64,000 nt of DNA, taken from contig NZ_CP140152.1 of assembly GCF_034479515.1 (NCBI RefSeq), forward strand, positions 4,278,001 to 4,342,000, written 5' to 3'. How positions within the stretch are numbered: position 1 is the first letter of the stretch; every line of letters begins with the position of its first letter. Made by a program: the position numbers and the translations under genes. Of the stretch, positions 15,694 through 24,717 are shown piece after piece. The DNA comes from Duganella zoogloeoides (GTDB taxonomy: Bacteria; Pseudomonadota; Gammaproteobacteria; Burkholderiales; Burkholderiaceae_D). The notes beneath the pieces are model-generated. The model had not been told where the DNA came from. It saw nothing but the letters and a program-made list of their open reading frames with translations, and made no database searches.

Positions 15694-17645
15694 CGCCGCC
15701 TGAACTTTTTCGGCTGCCGCTTGCGCGCTGCCGAATTTTGATCCTGCAAAATCGCATCCACCCGCTCCGACGCTTCGCGTGACAGCCGCAGGGCCAGTGC
15801 CGTGTCCGGGAAGTGTTCGGGTTGGCGGTAGGCCAGCCAGGCGTAGGCCGAGTACAGTCGGCAGGCGTCTTCCGCTTCCTGCAAATTCATGTAGTGCACC
15901 GGGTTGTTTTCCGGTTTGAGGTGGGTGATTTTCTTGTGGGCCAGGGCCGTCGCCCAGCTTTCCCACGCGTGTTGCAGGCTGTGTACCTTGGCCGAAATCG
16001 GCACCAGCGACAGCGCGAATTTTTCTGCCACCGACAATTGCAGCATGTCGAGCCAGGCCGCGCGTTCGAACTGGTCTTCAGTAATGCGCGGATAGAAAAA
16101 GCCGTCGGGCACGTCGATGTTGTGGACGAAGCGCTTGAGCAGCTTGGCCAGGCCGTGCTCGTTGGTTACGGCCGAGATGCGGTGCAGGTGTTCCAGCGTG
16201 GGCGCCACCGCAAAGCCGGTGGTCTTGAGCGGCACCGGCTTTTCGCGCAGCAGCGAGCGCATGACGTTGTGGGTCTCGGCATCGAAGCCGGCCACCAGGC
16301 CTTCTTCATGGACGCCGAAGCGCCCTGCCCGGCCGGCGATCTGGCGCGCCAGTGCGGCCGGAATTTCTTCTTCCTCGTAGCCGTTGTACTTGACGCTGGT
16401 GGTCATGACGATGCGCGCGATCGGCATGTTCAGGCCCATGGCAATCGCATCGGTGCCCACCACCACGTCGGCAGCGCCGTCGCGGAAGCGCTGGGCCTGG
16501 GCGCGCCGCACTTCGGGCGACAGGTTGCCATACACGGTGGCCACCGACAGGCCCGCTTCGGTCACATTGTCGCGCCACATCAGCACTTCGCGGCGCGAAA
16601 AACAGATGATGGCGTCGCCGCGCCGCAAGCCGGTGAGCTTGCGTACCGGGCTGTCTTCCATCGACAGCGGCCCCTTGCGCTTGAGCACGTGCACTTCCAG
16701 TTCGCAGTCCAGGCGCGCGGCCAGCACTTCGATGGCGCGCCGCGCTTCGGGCGCACCCACCAGGTACACGGTGTGGGCGGGGGCGCCGCAGACGGCAGCG
16801 GTCCAGGCCGCGCCGCGGTCGCGGTCGGCCAGCATCTGGATCTCGTCGATCACGGCCACATCCACTGGCGTACGGGTATCAAGCATCTCGACCGTGCTGG
16901 CCACGTGGGTGGCGCCCGGCACCAGGCGCCGTTCTTCGCCCGTGACCAGGCTGACAGCCAGCGGCCGGCCATGCTGCTGCATCGCTTGCAGGCGTTCGTA
17001 GTTTTCCAGCGCCAGCAAGCGCAAGGGCGCCAGGTACACGCCGCTGGGCGCCTTGGCCAGTGCTTCGATGGCCTGGTGGGTTTTACCGGAATTGGTGGGA
17101 CCCAGCAGCGCGATGAACTTGCGCTTGATGCGGCGCGCCACTTCGAACGACGCCGGATACTCGGCCAGGTTGATGCTCTGGCGCGTGCGTTCGGCGTGCT
17201 GTTCTTCCATGTCGCGCTCGACCGCGTGTTGCAGGCGCTGGCGGATGCGGTCGAACACCATGCCGGCCGGTTCCGAAATCTGCATATCGGCCAGGCCCTG
17301 CAGGAACGGCTGCGGATCGAGGTCGCAATCGTCGCTGGCGTCGGCGATTTCCTGCACGAACGCTTCGACGTGGCCGTGCAACTCGTCCACCACGGCCGGG
17401 CTGGCCCGTTCGCGCAGGATGGCGGCGCGGGCCTCGGCGTCGAGCTTGCGCCATTTCGATGGCTTGGCCAGCACGCCTTGCGCCGGCACCAGGTCGTACG
17501 GGTAGCGGCGGCCGCCGTATTCCACCGTGGCGGTCAGGCGCAGGAATACCCGGCCTTCGAGGCGCATCAGCGAGAAGCCGAGGTCGGCCAGGCCCAGCTC
17601 GCGCATCAATTGGTCGTCATGTTCCTGGTCTGCTATGTCGCTCAT
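15690..17645 (-). CDS. Suv3-like DExH RNA helicase
   Basis: The 651-residue superfamily 2 helicase resembles mitochondrial SUV3. Motif I is GPTNSGKT (about residue 181), motif II is VIDEIQM, and motif V/VI is VVGTDAIAMGLNMPIARI followed by ALARQIAGRAGRFG. The N-terminal 160 residues are a poorly conserved helical domain; the C-terminus ends in a basic tail (RKRQPKKFRRR) suited to RNA binding. SUV3 unwinds RNA for the degradosome in mitochondria; bacterial relatives are little studied. ATG 17645 has GGAAA 5 bases upstream. Helicase identity is firm, RNA role inferred. Confidence 0.88.
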   Translation of the reverse strand: MSDIADQEHDDQLMRELGLADLGFSLMRLEGRVFLRLTATVEYGGRRYPYDLVPAQGVLAKPSKWRKLDAEARAAILRERASPAVVDELHGHVEAFVQEIADASDDCDLDPQPFLQGLADMQISEPAGMVFDRIRQRLQHAVERDMEEQHAERTRQSINLAEYPASFEVARRIKRKFIALLGPTNSGKTHQAIEALAKAPSGVYLAPLRLLALENYERLQAMQQHGRPLAVSLVTGEERRLVPGATHVASTVEMLDTRTPVDVAVIDEIQMLADRDRGAAWTAAVCGAPAHTVYLVGAPEARRAIEVLAARLDCELEVHVLKRKGPLSMEDSPVRKLTGLRRGDAIICFSRREVLMWRDNVTEAGLSVATVYGNLSPEVRRAQAQRFRDGAADVVVGTDAIAMGLNMPIARIVMTTSVKYNGYEEEEIPAALARQIAGRAGRFGVHEEGLVAGFDAETHNVMRSLLREKPVPLKTTGFAVAPTLEHLHRISAVTNEHGLAKLLKRFVHNIDVPDGFFYPRITEDQFERAAWLDMLQLSVAEKFALSLVPISAKVHSLQHAWESWATALAHKKITHLKPENNPVHYMNLQEAEDACRLYSAYAWLAYRQPEHFPDTALALRLSREASERVDAILQDQNSAARKRQPKKFRRR

Positions 17646-17757
17646 GGTCGTTTCCGGTTACTCAATGCAGGATTATATCGCGGCGGCATCGCCGCGATTT
17701 TTGTCTTTCACCGGGATTTCTGGCACGATGTCCCGGTTTACCGTTGCTGTCCCAAAT

Positions 17758-18354
17758 ATGCCCCAAACAATAATCGTCCCCGTCCAGCATGAATTGCTGA
17801 TCAAGAAAAGCCGCTTCATCGCTTGCGTCCAGCCAATGGCCGATCGCGCTGCCGCGCAAAAAGTCGTCGCGCACTTATGGGCACAGCATCCGCAAGCGGC
17901 GCATGTGTGCTGGGCATTATTGGCCGGCGGCCAATCGGCAGCAGTCGATGATGGTGAACCAAGTGGCACGGCCGGGCGTCCCATGCTCGACGTATTAAGA
18001 CACCAGGATTTGGAAGGCGTATTGGCAACCGTGGTGCGCTATTTTGGCGGCGTAAAACTCGGCGCCGGCGGCCTGGTGCGCGCTTATACCGACAGCGTAG
18101 CCCAGGCTTTATTAAAAGCCGAGAAAATCGCGATTATCAAGCAGCGTTTTTTAACCTGCACCGCGCCGTATGCGCTCGAAGGCATGATACGGCGCGAACT
18201 GGAAGCGGCCGGCGCCACCTTGGAGAATGTCGCGCATGGCGACGATGTCCGCTTCGAATTCAGCCTCCCCGATAGCGAAGCCGAAATACTGATAGTGCGC
18301 CTGAATGAATCAGGCCATGGCCGGATTACCTGGATAGCTGCCGAACTCGAATAA
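17758..18354 (+). CDS. yigZ: YigZ/IMPACT-family protein
   Basis: The 198-residue protein (E. coli YigZ is 204) begins with the IMPACT N-terminal domain: LLIKKSRFIACVQPM, then DDGEPSGTAGRPMLDVL and VVRYFGGVKLGAGGLVRAY. An RNase-PH-like ferredoxin C-terminal domain follows. Eukaryotic IMPACT competes with GCN1; the bacterial role is unsettled. It is divergent from the helicase gene; ATG 17758 was chosen because the next upstream Met (17728) adds non-conserved residues. Confidence 0.9.
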   Translation: MPQTIIVPVQHELLIKKSRFIACVQPMADRAAAQKVVAHLWAQHPQAAHVCWALLAGGQSAAVDDGEPSGTAGRPMLDVLRHQDLEGVLATVVRYFGGVKLGAGGLVRAYTDSVAQALLKAEKIAIIKQRFLTCTAPYALEGMIRRELEAAGATLENVAHGDDVRFEFSLPDSEAEILIVRLNESGHGRITWIAAELE

Positions 18355-18420
18355 CCGCAGAATAAGCAGCCAGAACGGCAGCACTGCATGCCGCCCTTGT
18401 CACGCCGAAAATCGGCACAT

Positions 18421-19593
18421 TCACGCCAATTTCTGGCGCACCCGCCCGGTCCAGGTAGCGCGGTGCCAGAGCGCTTCCAGCGGTCCCTGCGCATGCGAGC
18501 GCAGCCACCACACGCTGAACTGGCGTTGCGCCAGCGCCAGCACGATGCCGATCGCCAGCGCCACCGTGGCGCCGGTATGCTGGTACAGGCCGAGTCCATA
18601 GCCATAATATAAAGCGGTGCCAACCACTGATTGCACGATATAACTGGTCAAACTCATCCGACCCAGCGGCGAGAAAAATGCCAGCGCGGGACGGGCATAA
18701 AATACCAGGCTAAAACAGGCAACCAGTATCGCCATAAAAGCGAGATTCGCCCACGAGGTAATAATGACCAACAGCGGCCGCTCAAGGGCCGGGCCGATAT
18801 TCCAGCTACCGAAATACGTCTTGATCAAATACAGGGGAATAAATGCCACGACGGCGATAGACAGCACGCACCACCAGCGCCGCTGATTCTCTTCGGATAA
18901 TACAAACCAGCCCGCCCTGCCCGCCAGCATGCCGAGCATAAACAAGGCGGGAATCTGGAACAGCCGGCCATTCTCCCAGCTCCATAAAATCACGCCGGTT
19001 TTCCCATTGGTCAGATTGCCGATCCAGACATCGATTATCGAACCATGTTTCATGTATTCATTGGCGCGGCCAAAATAAGCCCACGATGCCGGATCGGCCA
19101 GCTTTTCATTGGGCACCGATAATGCCCAATACCATTCCAGCCAGGCATACGGTTGCAACAGCAATATCACGGCAATTGCGAACACCACCGCGCTGCGCAG
19201 GCGGGCCACGGGAATGAGCGCCAGTCCGAGCACCGCGTACATACTGAGGATATCGCCGTGATAGACCATGGAATTGACCAAGCCAAAGCACAGCAACAGC
19301 ACCAGGCGCCACGCGTAGCGCGGCCGGAAATCCTCGCCGCGCGCGGCGCGGCCCTGGAATTGTATGTAAAAGGTCACGCCGAACAGCAGCGCGAAGATGG
19401 CATACGATTTGCCACCGAACAGGAAGAACATGCTATCCCATACCACCTTGTCGATCGCGACCAGCCAGCCTGGCGCGCCTTGCGGCGTGAAGTACAGGTC
19501 GAAATGCTCGATGTTATGCAGCAGCATGATCGAGACAATGGCGAACCCGCGCAAGGCGTCGAGCAGGTCCAGCCGGGAAGAAGGCGCGTTCAT
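18421..19593 (-). CDS. DUF418 membrane protein, YeiB type
   Basis: The 390-residue protein has about ten transmembrane helices. The opening RLDLLDALRGFAIVSIMLLHN is typical of YeiB proteins, as are FGGKSYAIFALLFGVTFYIQ and the C-terminal DUF418 part GRMSLTSYIVQSVVGTALYY, then QRQFSVWWLR. The fold is related to acyltransferase-3 enzymes, but no substrate is known. It stands alone on the minus strand. Confidence 0.88.
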   Translation of the reverse strand: MNAPSSRLDLLDALRGFAIVSIMLLHNIEHFDLYFTPQGAPGWLVAIDKVVWDSMFFLFGGKSYAIFALLFGVTFYIQFQGRAARGEDFRPRYAWRLVLLLCFGLVNSMVYHGDILSMYAVLGLALIPVARLRSAVVFAIAVILLLQPYAWLEWYWALSVPNEKLADPASWAYFGRANEYMKHGSIIDVWIGNLTNGKTGVILWSWENGRLFQIPALFMLGMLAGRAGWFVLSEENQRRWWCVLSIAVVAFIPLYLIKTYFGSWNIGPALERPLLVIITSWANLAFMAILVACFSLVFYARPALAFFSPLGRMSLTSYIVQSVVGTALYYGYGLGLYQHTGATVALAIGIVLALAQRQFSVWWLRSHAQGPLEALWHRATWTGRVRQKLA

Positions 19594-19680
19594 CGTAAGC
19601 GGTTCCTTGGCAAAAGCGCCAAGCTTATCTGAAAACGATTTCGCGCGATATCTAAAAATTAAGAAGGAGAAATCAAGGCG

Positions 19681-20085
19681 TCAGGCGCGACGGCAGTAGC
19701 GCGCCACGGTGACGATCAGTTCGTCGAAGTCGATGGGTTTGGCGATGAAGTCGTCGATGCCGGCCGCGCGGCATTCGCTGCGCTCGGCTTCGAGCACATG
19801 GGCGGTGAGCGCCAGGATCGGCAAGCTGCTGTAGCCCTGGGCGCGCAGGCGGCGGGTGGCTTCGTAGCCGTCCATGACCGGCATCTGCATGTCCATCAAT
19901 ATCGCGTTGAATCCGCCCGGGCTGCTTTGTGCAACGCAGGCCAGCCCTTCGGCGCCGTCATTGGCCACGGTGACCACCGCGCCTTCGGCTCGCAGCAATT
20001 CGCACGCTATTTGCTGGTTGAGAAAATTATCCTCGACCAGCAGCAACCGCATTCCCGCCAGTCTTTGTCCCGTCCCGGCTTCCAT
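19681..20085 (-). CDS. Single-domain response regulator
   Basis: The 134-residue protein is a stand-alone receiver domain. LLVEDNFLNQQ holds the acidic pair, LMDMQMPVMDGYEAT the phosphoacceptor Asp65, LALTA the switch Thr, and IAKPIDFDEL the conserved Lys. The VEDNFLNQQIACELL wording is like receiver domains of hybrid kinases. It lacks an output domain and so acts by protein contact, possibly with the chemoreceptor encoded 81 bases upstream on the same strand. ATG 20085 has GGGAG upstream. Confidence 0.87.
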   Translation of the reverse strand: MEAGTGQRLAGMRLLLVEDNFLNQQIACELLRAEGAVVTVANDGAEGLACVAQSSPGGFNAILMDMQMPVMDGYEATRRLRAQGYSSLPILALTAHVLEAERSECRAAGIDDFIAKPIDFDELIVTVARYCRRA

Positions 20086-20166
20086 ATCGAGCGCTCCCGA
20101 TCGCGTGTGTGTTGAGTAAAGATCATAACATGCACACATCTTGCGATGACAACAAGAAATATTGTC

Positions 20167-21714
20167 TCACGCTAGCCGGAATACCTGCACCACGCCTGCC
20201 AGCTGGTCGGCCTGTTCGCGCAGCGCGCCGGCGGCAGCAGCGGCCTGCTCCACCAGCGCGGCATTTTGCTGGGTGGCGCTGTCGATGCTGACGATGGCCT
20301 GGTTGACCTGGTCGATGCCGAGCTCCTGCTCGCGGCTCGAATTGGCGATCTCGCGCACGATGGCGTTGAGGCGGCCGATGCTGGCGACCACGTCGTCCAT
20401 GGTACCGCCAGCCTGGCCCACGAGCGTGCTGCCCGCTTCCACCTGGCCGGCGGAGGCGTCGATCAGCAGCTTGATTTCCTTGGCGGCCGCGTCCGAGCGC
20501 TGGGCCAGGCCGCGCACCTCGGAGGCCACCACCGCGAACCCCCGGCCCTGCTCGCCGGCACGCGCCGCTTCCACGGCCGCATTGAGCGCCAGGATATTGG
20601 TCTGGAACGCGATGCCCTCGATCACGCCGATGATATCGACGATGCGCTGCGACGAGGCGTTGATCTGCGCCATGGTGGCCACCACCTCGGTCATCACGGC
20701 GCCGCCGCGCACGGCCACGTCGGTGGCGCAGGCCGCCAGCGTGTTGGCCTCATTGGCGTGGCGGGTATTGTGGTGGACCATGGTTGTCATCTCTTCCATC
20801 GACGACGCGGTTTGTTCCAGCGAACTGGCTTGCGACTCGGTCCGTGCCGATAAATCCATATTGCCGGCCGCAATTTCGCCCGAGGCCAGCGCGATGGCGT
20901 CGGTGCCGCCGCGCACCTGGCTGACGATGCGGTGCAGGCTGCTGTTCATGTCGCGCAAGGCACGCTTGAGCACGCCGGTTTCGGAGACGTCATCGTCGCC
21001 TACATCGATGCGCCCGGACAGGTCACCCCTGGCCACGCTGGCGGCAAAGCCCACTGCCTGGTTCAGCGGCATCATGATCGAGCGCGCCAGGGCCCGGCCC
21101 ATCAGCAGCGAGACCAGCGCCGCCAGCGCGGCAAAGCTGATGATCTGGTAGCGCGAGCCGGTCACTGCCGCGTCGCCCACGGCCTTGGTGGCGTCGGAGT
21201 TTTTCTCGATGACTTCGCTCAGCGCCGCCATGCTTTTCTCGAGCACACGGAAGGTGTCCATGAACGCACCGAACTGCGCCTGCGCGGCGTCCTTGTCGGA
21301 CAGCGCCAGCGTCACCATCTGCTGGGCACTGGTGAGATAGCGATCGACGTCGGGACGCACCTGGCGCATGGCTTGCTGGATTTCGGCGTCGGTGGTAGCC
21401 GCGCCCATGTCGTCGATCAGCTTGCGGAACAGCGCGATGTGCTCGGCCGTATCCTCGCGCACGCCCTTGATTTCGGCAGCATCGTTGCGGTCGGCCGCCA
21501 GCCGTGCGGCCAGCACATCGGCGCGCAGCGCGTCGTGCATCATGTCCGCCTGCAGCTGGTCTTTCATGGCCGAGCCGTTGATGGTGATGGCGTCCATCGC
21601 CCGGCTCAGCACGGCCACGGCCTGGTAGCCGACTACGCCCACCAGGCCGACAAACACCAGCGTCACCACGTTCGAGAGCAGCAGACGCCGCTTGATGGTC
21701 CAGCGCATGCGCAA
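20167..21714 (-). CDS. Methyl-accepting chemotaxis protein
   Basis: The 515-residue Tsr/Tar-like chemoreceptor has a transmembrane helix at about 10-33, a four-helix-bundle ligand domain to about 185 and a second transmembrane helix around 190-212. A HAMP domain follows, then a signalling domain with the hairpin tip [20 protein letters not shown] and the next segment [20 protein letters not shown]. Methylation-region Glu/Gln residues are in [19 protein letters not shown]. There is no C-terminal CheR-docking pentapeptide. It starts 3 bases after the stop of the outer-membrane protein gene, so the two are cotranscribed. Confidence 0.95.
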   Translation of the reverse strand: MRMRWTIKRRLLLSNVVTLVFVGLVGVVGYQAVAVLSRAMDAITINGSAMKDQLQADMMHDALRADVLAARLAADRNDAAEIKGVREDTAEHIALFRKLIDDMGAATTDAEIQQAMRQVRPDVDRYLTSAQQMVTLALSDKDAAQAQFGAFMDTFRVLEKSMAALSEVIEKNSDATKAVGDAAVTGSRYQIISFAALAALVSLLMGRALARSIMMPLNQAVGFAASVARGDLSGRIDVGDDDVSETGVLKRALRDMNSSLHRIVSQVRGGTDAIALASGEIAAGNMDLSARTESQASSLEQTASSMEEMTTMVHHNTRHANEANTLAACATDVAVRGGAVMTEVVATMAQINASSQRIVDIIGVIEGIAFQTNILALNAAVEAARAGEQGRGFAVVASEVRGLAQRSDAAAKEIKLLIDASAGQVEAGSTLVGQAGGTMDDVVASIGRLNAIVREIANSSREQELGIDQVNQAIVSIDSATQQNAALVEQAAAAAGALREQADQLAGVVQVFRLA

Positions 21715-21717
21715 CTC

Positions 21718-22539
21718 CTAGAATTTGAGCGACAAGCCGACCGTCCAGCTCCAGTCGGGGGTGTTTTTATTGAGCGCGCGCGACACGGCCGTATCGACCT
21801 GCACCGATTTGCCCAGCAGCCAGGCGGCGCCCACGTCGAGGGTATTGATCGAACCGCCGTCGCGGGCGTGGGCGATCTGCTGCGCCGAGTATTCGACAAA
21901 GGTGCGCAGGCCGTCGTTCCACTCCTTGCCCAGCACCACGGCGAAGATGCCGCTGGTGAAACGCTGGCCGCCGTCATTGCGCTGCCACGCCACGCCCGGC
22001 ATCACGCCCAGGCCCAGGTCGCCCGGCAGTTCCCACTCGGCCACCACGCGCAGCGAACCGCCCTTGCCGGGCGCGCGGAACGGCGCCGAGCCGGTATCGA
22101 GGTCCCAGTGCGCCAGCAGGCCCATCGATGGACGCGCACCTTCGTCATCGACCATATGCCATTTCACGCCCACGGCGGTGTCGGCATAGCCGTTCTCGCG
22201 CAGGCGCTGGCCGGTGGCCGGATCGTGGGCGGTGGCGCGCAGGCGGCCGTCGGATTCCACGCGCAGTTCCCAGTCCTCGGCCACGCCGAAGCGCAGCAAG
22301 GTGGGCGTGGAGACGGTGCGCAGCTTGACGCCATCGGCACGATCGCGCTCGACAGCAATGCTGGTCTCGACCTGGAAACGTCCCTTGCCCACCACGTTGC
22401 TCGACTCGACAAAGTCGGGGCGGTCGGTGACGATGCCGTCATCGTCCTCGACGGCGCTGGCCGGGCCGGGCAGCATGAGCAGCAATGCAACCAGTACGCC
22501 TGGCACGCCGCACCACGCTGCGCAGATCTTGATCGCCAT
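21718..22539 (-). CDS. Outer-membrane beta-barrel protein, phenol-pathway MetA-like transporter family
   Basis: The 273-residue protein has a signal peptide ending around PGPASA and then mature IVTDRPDFVESSNVVGKGRFQVE. That opening, and the repeated amphipathic strands ending in WSWTVGLSLKF, match the family annotated as putative MetA-pathway outer-membrane transporters. The C-terminal Phe is typical of BAM substrates. The start ATG 22539 has GAGG 6-7 bases upstream. It heads a probable operon with the chemoreceptor and receiver protein, suggesting uptake and taxis toward the same compound; that link is inference. Confidence 0.75.
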   Translation of the reverse strand: MAIKICAAWCGVPGVLVALLLMLPGPASAVEDDDGIVTDRPDFVESSNVVGKGRFQVETSIAVERDRADGVKLRTVSTPTLLRFGVAEDWELRVESDGRLRATAHDPATGQRLRENGYADTAVGVKWHMVDDEGARPSMGLLAHWDLDTGSAPFRAPGKGGSLRVVAEWELPGDLGLGVMPGVAWQRNDGGQRFTSGIFAVVLGKEWNDGLRTFVEYSAQQIAHARDGGSINTLDVGAAWLLGKSVQVDTAVSRALNKNTPDWSWTVGLSLKF

Positions 22540-22646
22540 TTTCAGCCTCGCCTTGTAGGTTTTGTGTCTCCACGGTATCACATTGTTTTGAATCAACGGT
22601 TGGTAAATTTCCACAGGCGGCAGTGTGTCCGGATCCGGGCAGCGGT

Positions 22647-22660
22647 GCCCGGCGCCGGGC
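22647..22660. promoter_or_regulatory. Perfect 14-bp palindrome, candidate enhancer of the sigma-54 operon
   Basis: GCCCGGCGCCGGGC lies about 100-115 bases upstream of the predicted start of the sigma-54 transcript, the usual position for binding of an NtrC-type activator. A second palindrome, CCGGATCCGG, stands at 22629-22638. Confidence 0.45.
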
Positions 22661-22736
22661 AGGCCAGCGTTGGCAATGCAACCTTGATCGCTACATAACA
22701 TCTTGATTCAACAAGGATTTTATTCATGCCCGGGGC

Positions 22737-22752
22737 TGGCACGGCAGTTGCA
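22737..22752 (+). promoter_or_regulatory. Sigma-54 (-24/-12) promoter of the ABC efflux operon
   Basis: TGGCACGGCAGTTGCA matches the consensus TGGCACG-N4-TTGCW at every position, with GG and GC 12 bases apart. Transcription would start near 22762, 25 bases before the adaptor ATG. The operon itself encodes an NtrC-family sigma-54 activator, so autoregulation is likely. Confidence 0.85.
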
Positions 22753-22786
22753 CTATGACGTGCAACTTAACCTTGCCGGAACACCT

Positions 22787-24034
22787 ATGGATCAACCGCT
22801 CAGCCCGCACATCACCGCCCGTCGCCGCGCCACCATCGCGCTGGTGGTGGCCGCCGGGCTGGCCACCGTGTGCCTGGCGGCATGGGGCCTCAACCGCGCT
22901 GTCGGCGCCAGCGTGGCGGCCGACAGCGTCACCATCGCCACCGTACGCGCGGGCGGCATCGCCAACACCATCAACGCCTCCGGCATCGTGATCCCGGTGC
23001 ACGAAGAGCAGGTCGCCAGCCCGATCCAGAGCCGCGTGGCCAGGGTCCATGCGCGGCTGGGCCAGCAGGTGCAGGCTGGCGATTTGCTGCTCGAGCTCGA
23101 CAACCGCAGCGTGGTGCTGGCGATCGACAACATCCGCGAACAACTGGCGCTGCAGGAAAACCGCATCGTCGCGCTGACGCAGGAACTGGACCAGAAGCGC
23201 AAGCAACTGGTCAGCGCCATCGAGCTGCTGCAACTGGACTTGCAAGCCACGCGGGTAAGACTGGGCCGCTACCAGACCTTGCGCAAGGCCGGCGGCGTGT
23301 CGGCCGAGGATTTGTTGACGGCCGAACTGAACGTGCAGCGCAACGAGATCGCGCTGCGCCAGCAGCAGGAGCTGATCGAGGACAGCCGCCGCGCCACGTC
23401 CACCAATATCGATGGCGCCCGCCTGCAAAAGAACATCCTCAACAAGCAGTTGCAGGAGCAGCAGCTGCTGCTGGCGCAGACCGCCGTGCGGGCGCCGTTT
23501 GCCGGTATGCTCAGTTCGCTGCTGGCCGACGAAGGCGCCAGCGTGGCCATCGGCCAGATGCTGGCGCGGGTGTCGGAACCCAATAACTACAAGGTGGAAG
23601 CGTCGCTGTCGGACTTCCATGCGCGCGCGCTCGATCCGGGCCAGGCAGTGCTGGTGGAACAAGGCAACGTCAAACTCCGTGGCGTGGTACAGACCATCCT
23701 GCCCGAGATCCAGAACGGCACCGTCAAGCTGCTGGTCGTGCTCGACGAGCCGCACCACGCCATGCTGCGCAACAAGCTGCGGGTGGAAGTGAACATCATC
23801 ACCGAACAAAAGAAAAACACCGTGCTGGTCGATGCCGGCCCCGCCTTCAACGGCCGCGGTCCGCAAGACGTGTTCGTGGTCCGCGACGGCGTGGCCCGCA
23901 AGACCACGCTCGACATCGGCGCCGGCGACGGCAAGGTGGTGGAAATTTTACAGGGCGCCCGCGCGGGCGACCGCATCATCACGTCGGACACCAGCCGCTA
24001 CAAGGATCGCGACAGCGTTCGCATCGACAACTAA
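22787..24034 (+). CDS. HlyD/MacA-family periplasmic adaptor
   Basis: The 415-residue membrane-fusion protein has one N-terminal transmembrane segment (about 13-35), then the barrel-sandwich half motif ASPIQSRVARVHARLGQQVQ and a long alpha-helical hairpin (about 115-220). The second lipoyl half, AQTAVRAPFAGMLSSLLADE, and beta-barrel domains follow. It bridges the inner-membrane ABC permeases to an outer-membrane channel; no channel gene is in the window. It is the first gene after the sigma-54 promoter and 11 bases before the ATPase gene. Confidence 0.9.
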   Translation: MDQPLSPHITARRRATIALVVAAGLATVCLAAWGLNRAVGASVAADSVTIATVRAGGIANTINASGIVIPVHEEQVASPIQSRVARVHARLGQQVQAGDLLLELDNRSVVLAIDNIREQLALQENRIVALTQELDQKRKQLVSAIELLQLDLQATRVRLGRYQTLRKAGGVSAEDLLTAELNVQRNEIALRQQQELIEDSRRATSTNIDGARLQKNILNKQLQEQQLLLAQTAVRAPFAGMLSSLLADEGASVAIGQMLARVSEPNNYKVEASLSDFHARALDPGQAVLVEQGNVKLRGVVQTILPEIQNGTVKLLVVLDEPHHAMLRNKLRVEVNIITEQKKNTVLVDAGPAFNGRGPQDVFVVRDGVARKTTLDIGAGDGKVVEILQGARAGDRIITSDTSRYKDRDSVRIDN

Positions 24035-24045
24035 AGAGGAACACC

Positions 24046-24708
24046 ATGATACGCCTGCACAATGTCAGCAAAACCTATCGCACCGACAAGGTCGAAACCC
24101 TGGCCCTGAAAGACATCGACCTGCACATCGCCAAGGCCGAGTTCGTAAGCATCATGGGGCCCAGCGGCTGCGGCAAGAGCACGCTGCTCAATCTGATCGG
24201 CCTGCTCGACGTGCCCGGCAGCGGCACCATCGCGGTGGGCGGCCAGCCGGTGGCATCGTACCAGGACAAGCACGTGGCGCAGCTGCGCAACACCACTTTC
24301 GGCTTCATCTTCCAGAGCTTTCACCTGATTAACGACTTGCGCGTGATCGACAACGTGGAACTGCCGCTGCTGTACCGCGACCTGCCCGCCAAGCGGCGCC
24401 GGCGCATGGCGCGCGAGGCGCTGGAAAAAGTGGGTCTCGGTGCGCGCATGGACCATTATCCGAACCAGCTTTCGGGCGGCCAGCAGCAGCGCGTGGCAAT
24501 CGCCCGCGCCATCGTGGGCCAGCCGCAGGTATTGCTGGCCGACGAGCCAACCGGCAACCTCGACAGCCAGATGGGCCGCGAAGTGATGGACATCCTGCTG
24601 CAACTGCACCGCGAGGGCACCACGGTGGTGATGGTCACCCACAACGAGCACGACGCCCACCTGGCTTCGCGCATCGTGCGCGTGTTCGACGGCCAGCTGG
24701 TCGCATAA
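24046..24708 (+). CDS. ABC transporter ATP-binding protein, MacB/LolD type
   Basis: The 220-residue ATPase has Walker A GPSGCGKS (about 39-46), Q-loop FIFQSFHLI, signature LSGGQQQR, Walker B VLLADEPTGNLD and the H-loop in MVTHNEHDA. The NLDSQMGREVMDILLQL wording is that of the MacB/LolD group, which drives mechanotransmission rather than classical transport. It is encoded between the adaptor and two FtsX-like permeases. Confidence 0.95.
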   Translation: MIRLHNVSKTYRTDKVETLALKDIDLHIAKAEFVSIMGPSGCGKSTLLNLIGLLDVPGSGTIAVGGQPVASYQDKHVAQLRNTTFGFIFQSFHLINDLRVIDNVELPLLYRDLPAKRRRRMAREALEKVGLGARMDHYPNQLSGGQQQRVAIARAIVGQPQVLLADEPTGNLDSQMGREVMDILLQLHREGTTVVMVTHNEHDAHLASRIVRVFDGQLVA

Positions 24709-24717
24709 GGAGCTGCC

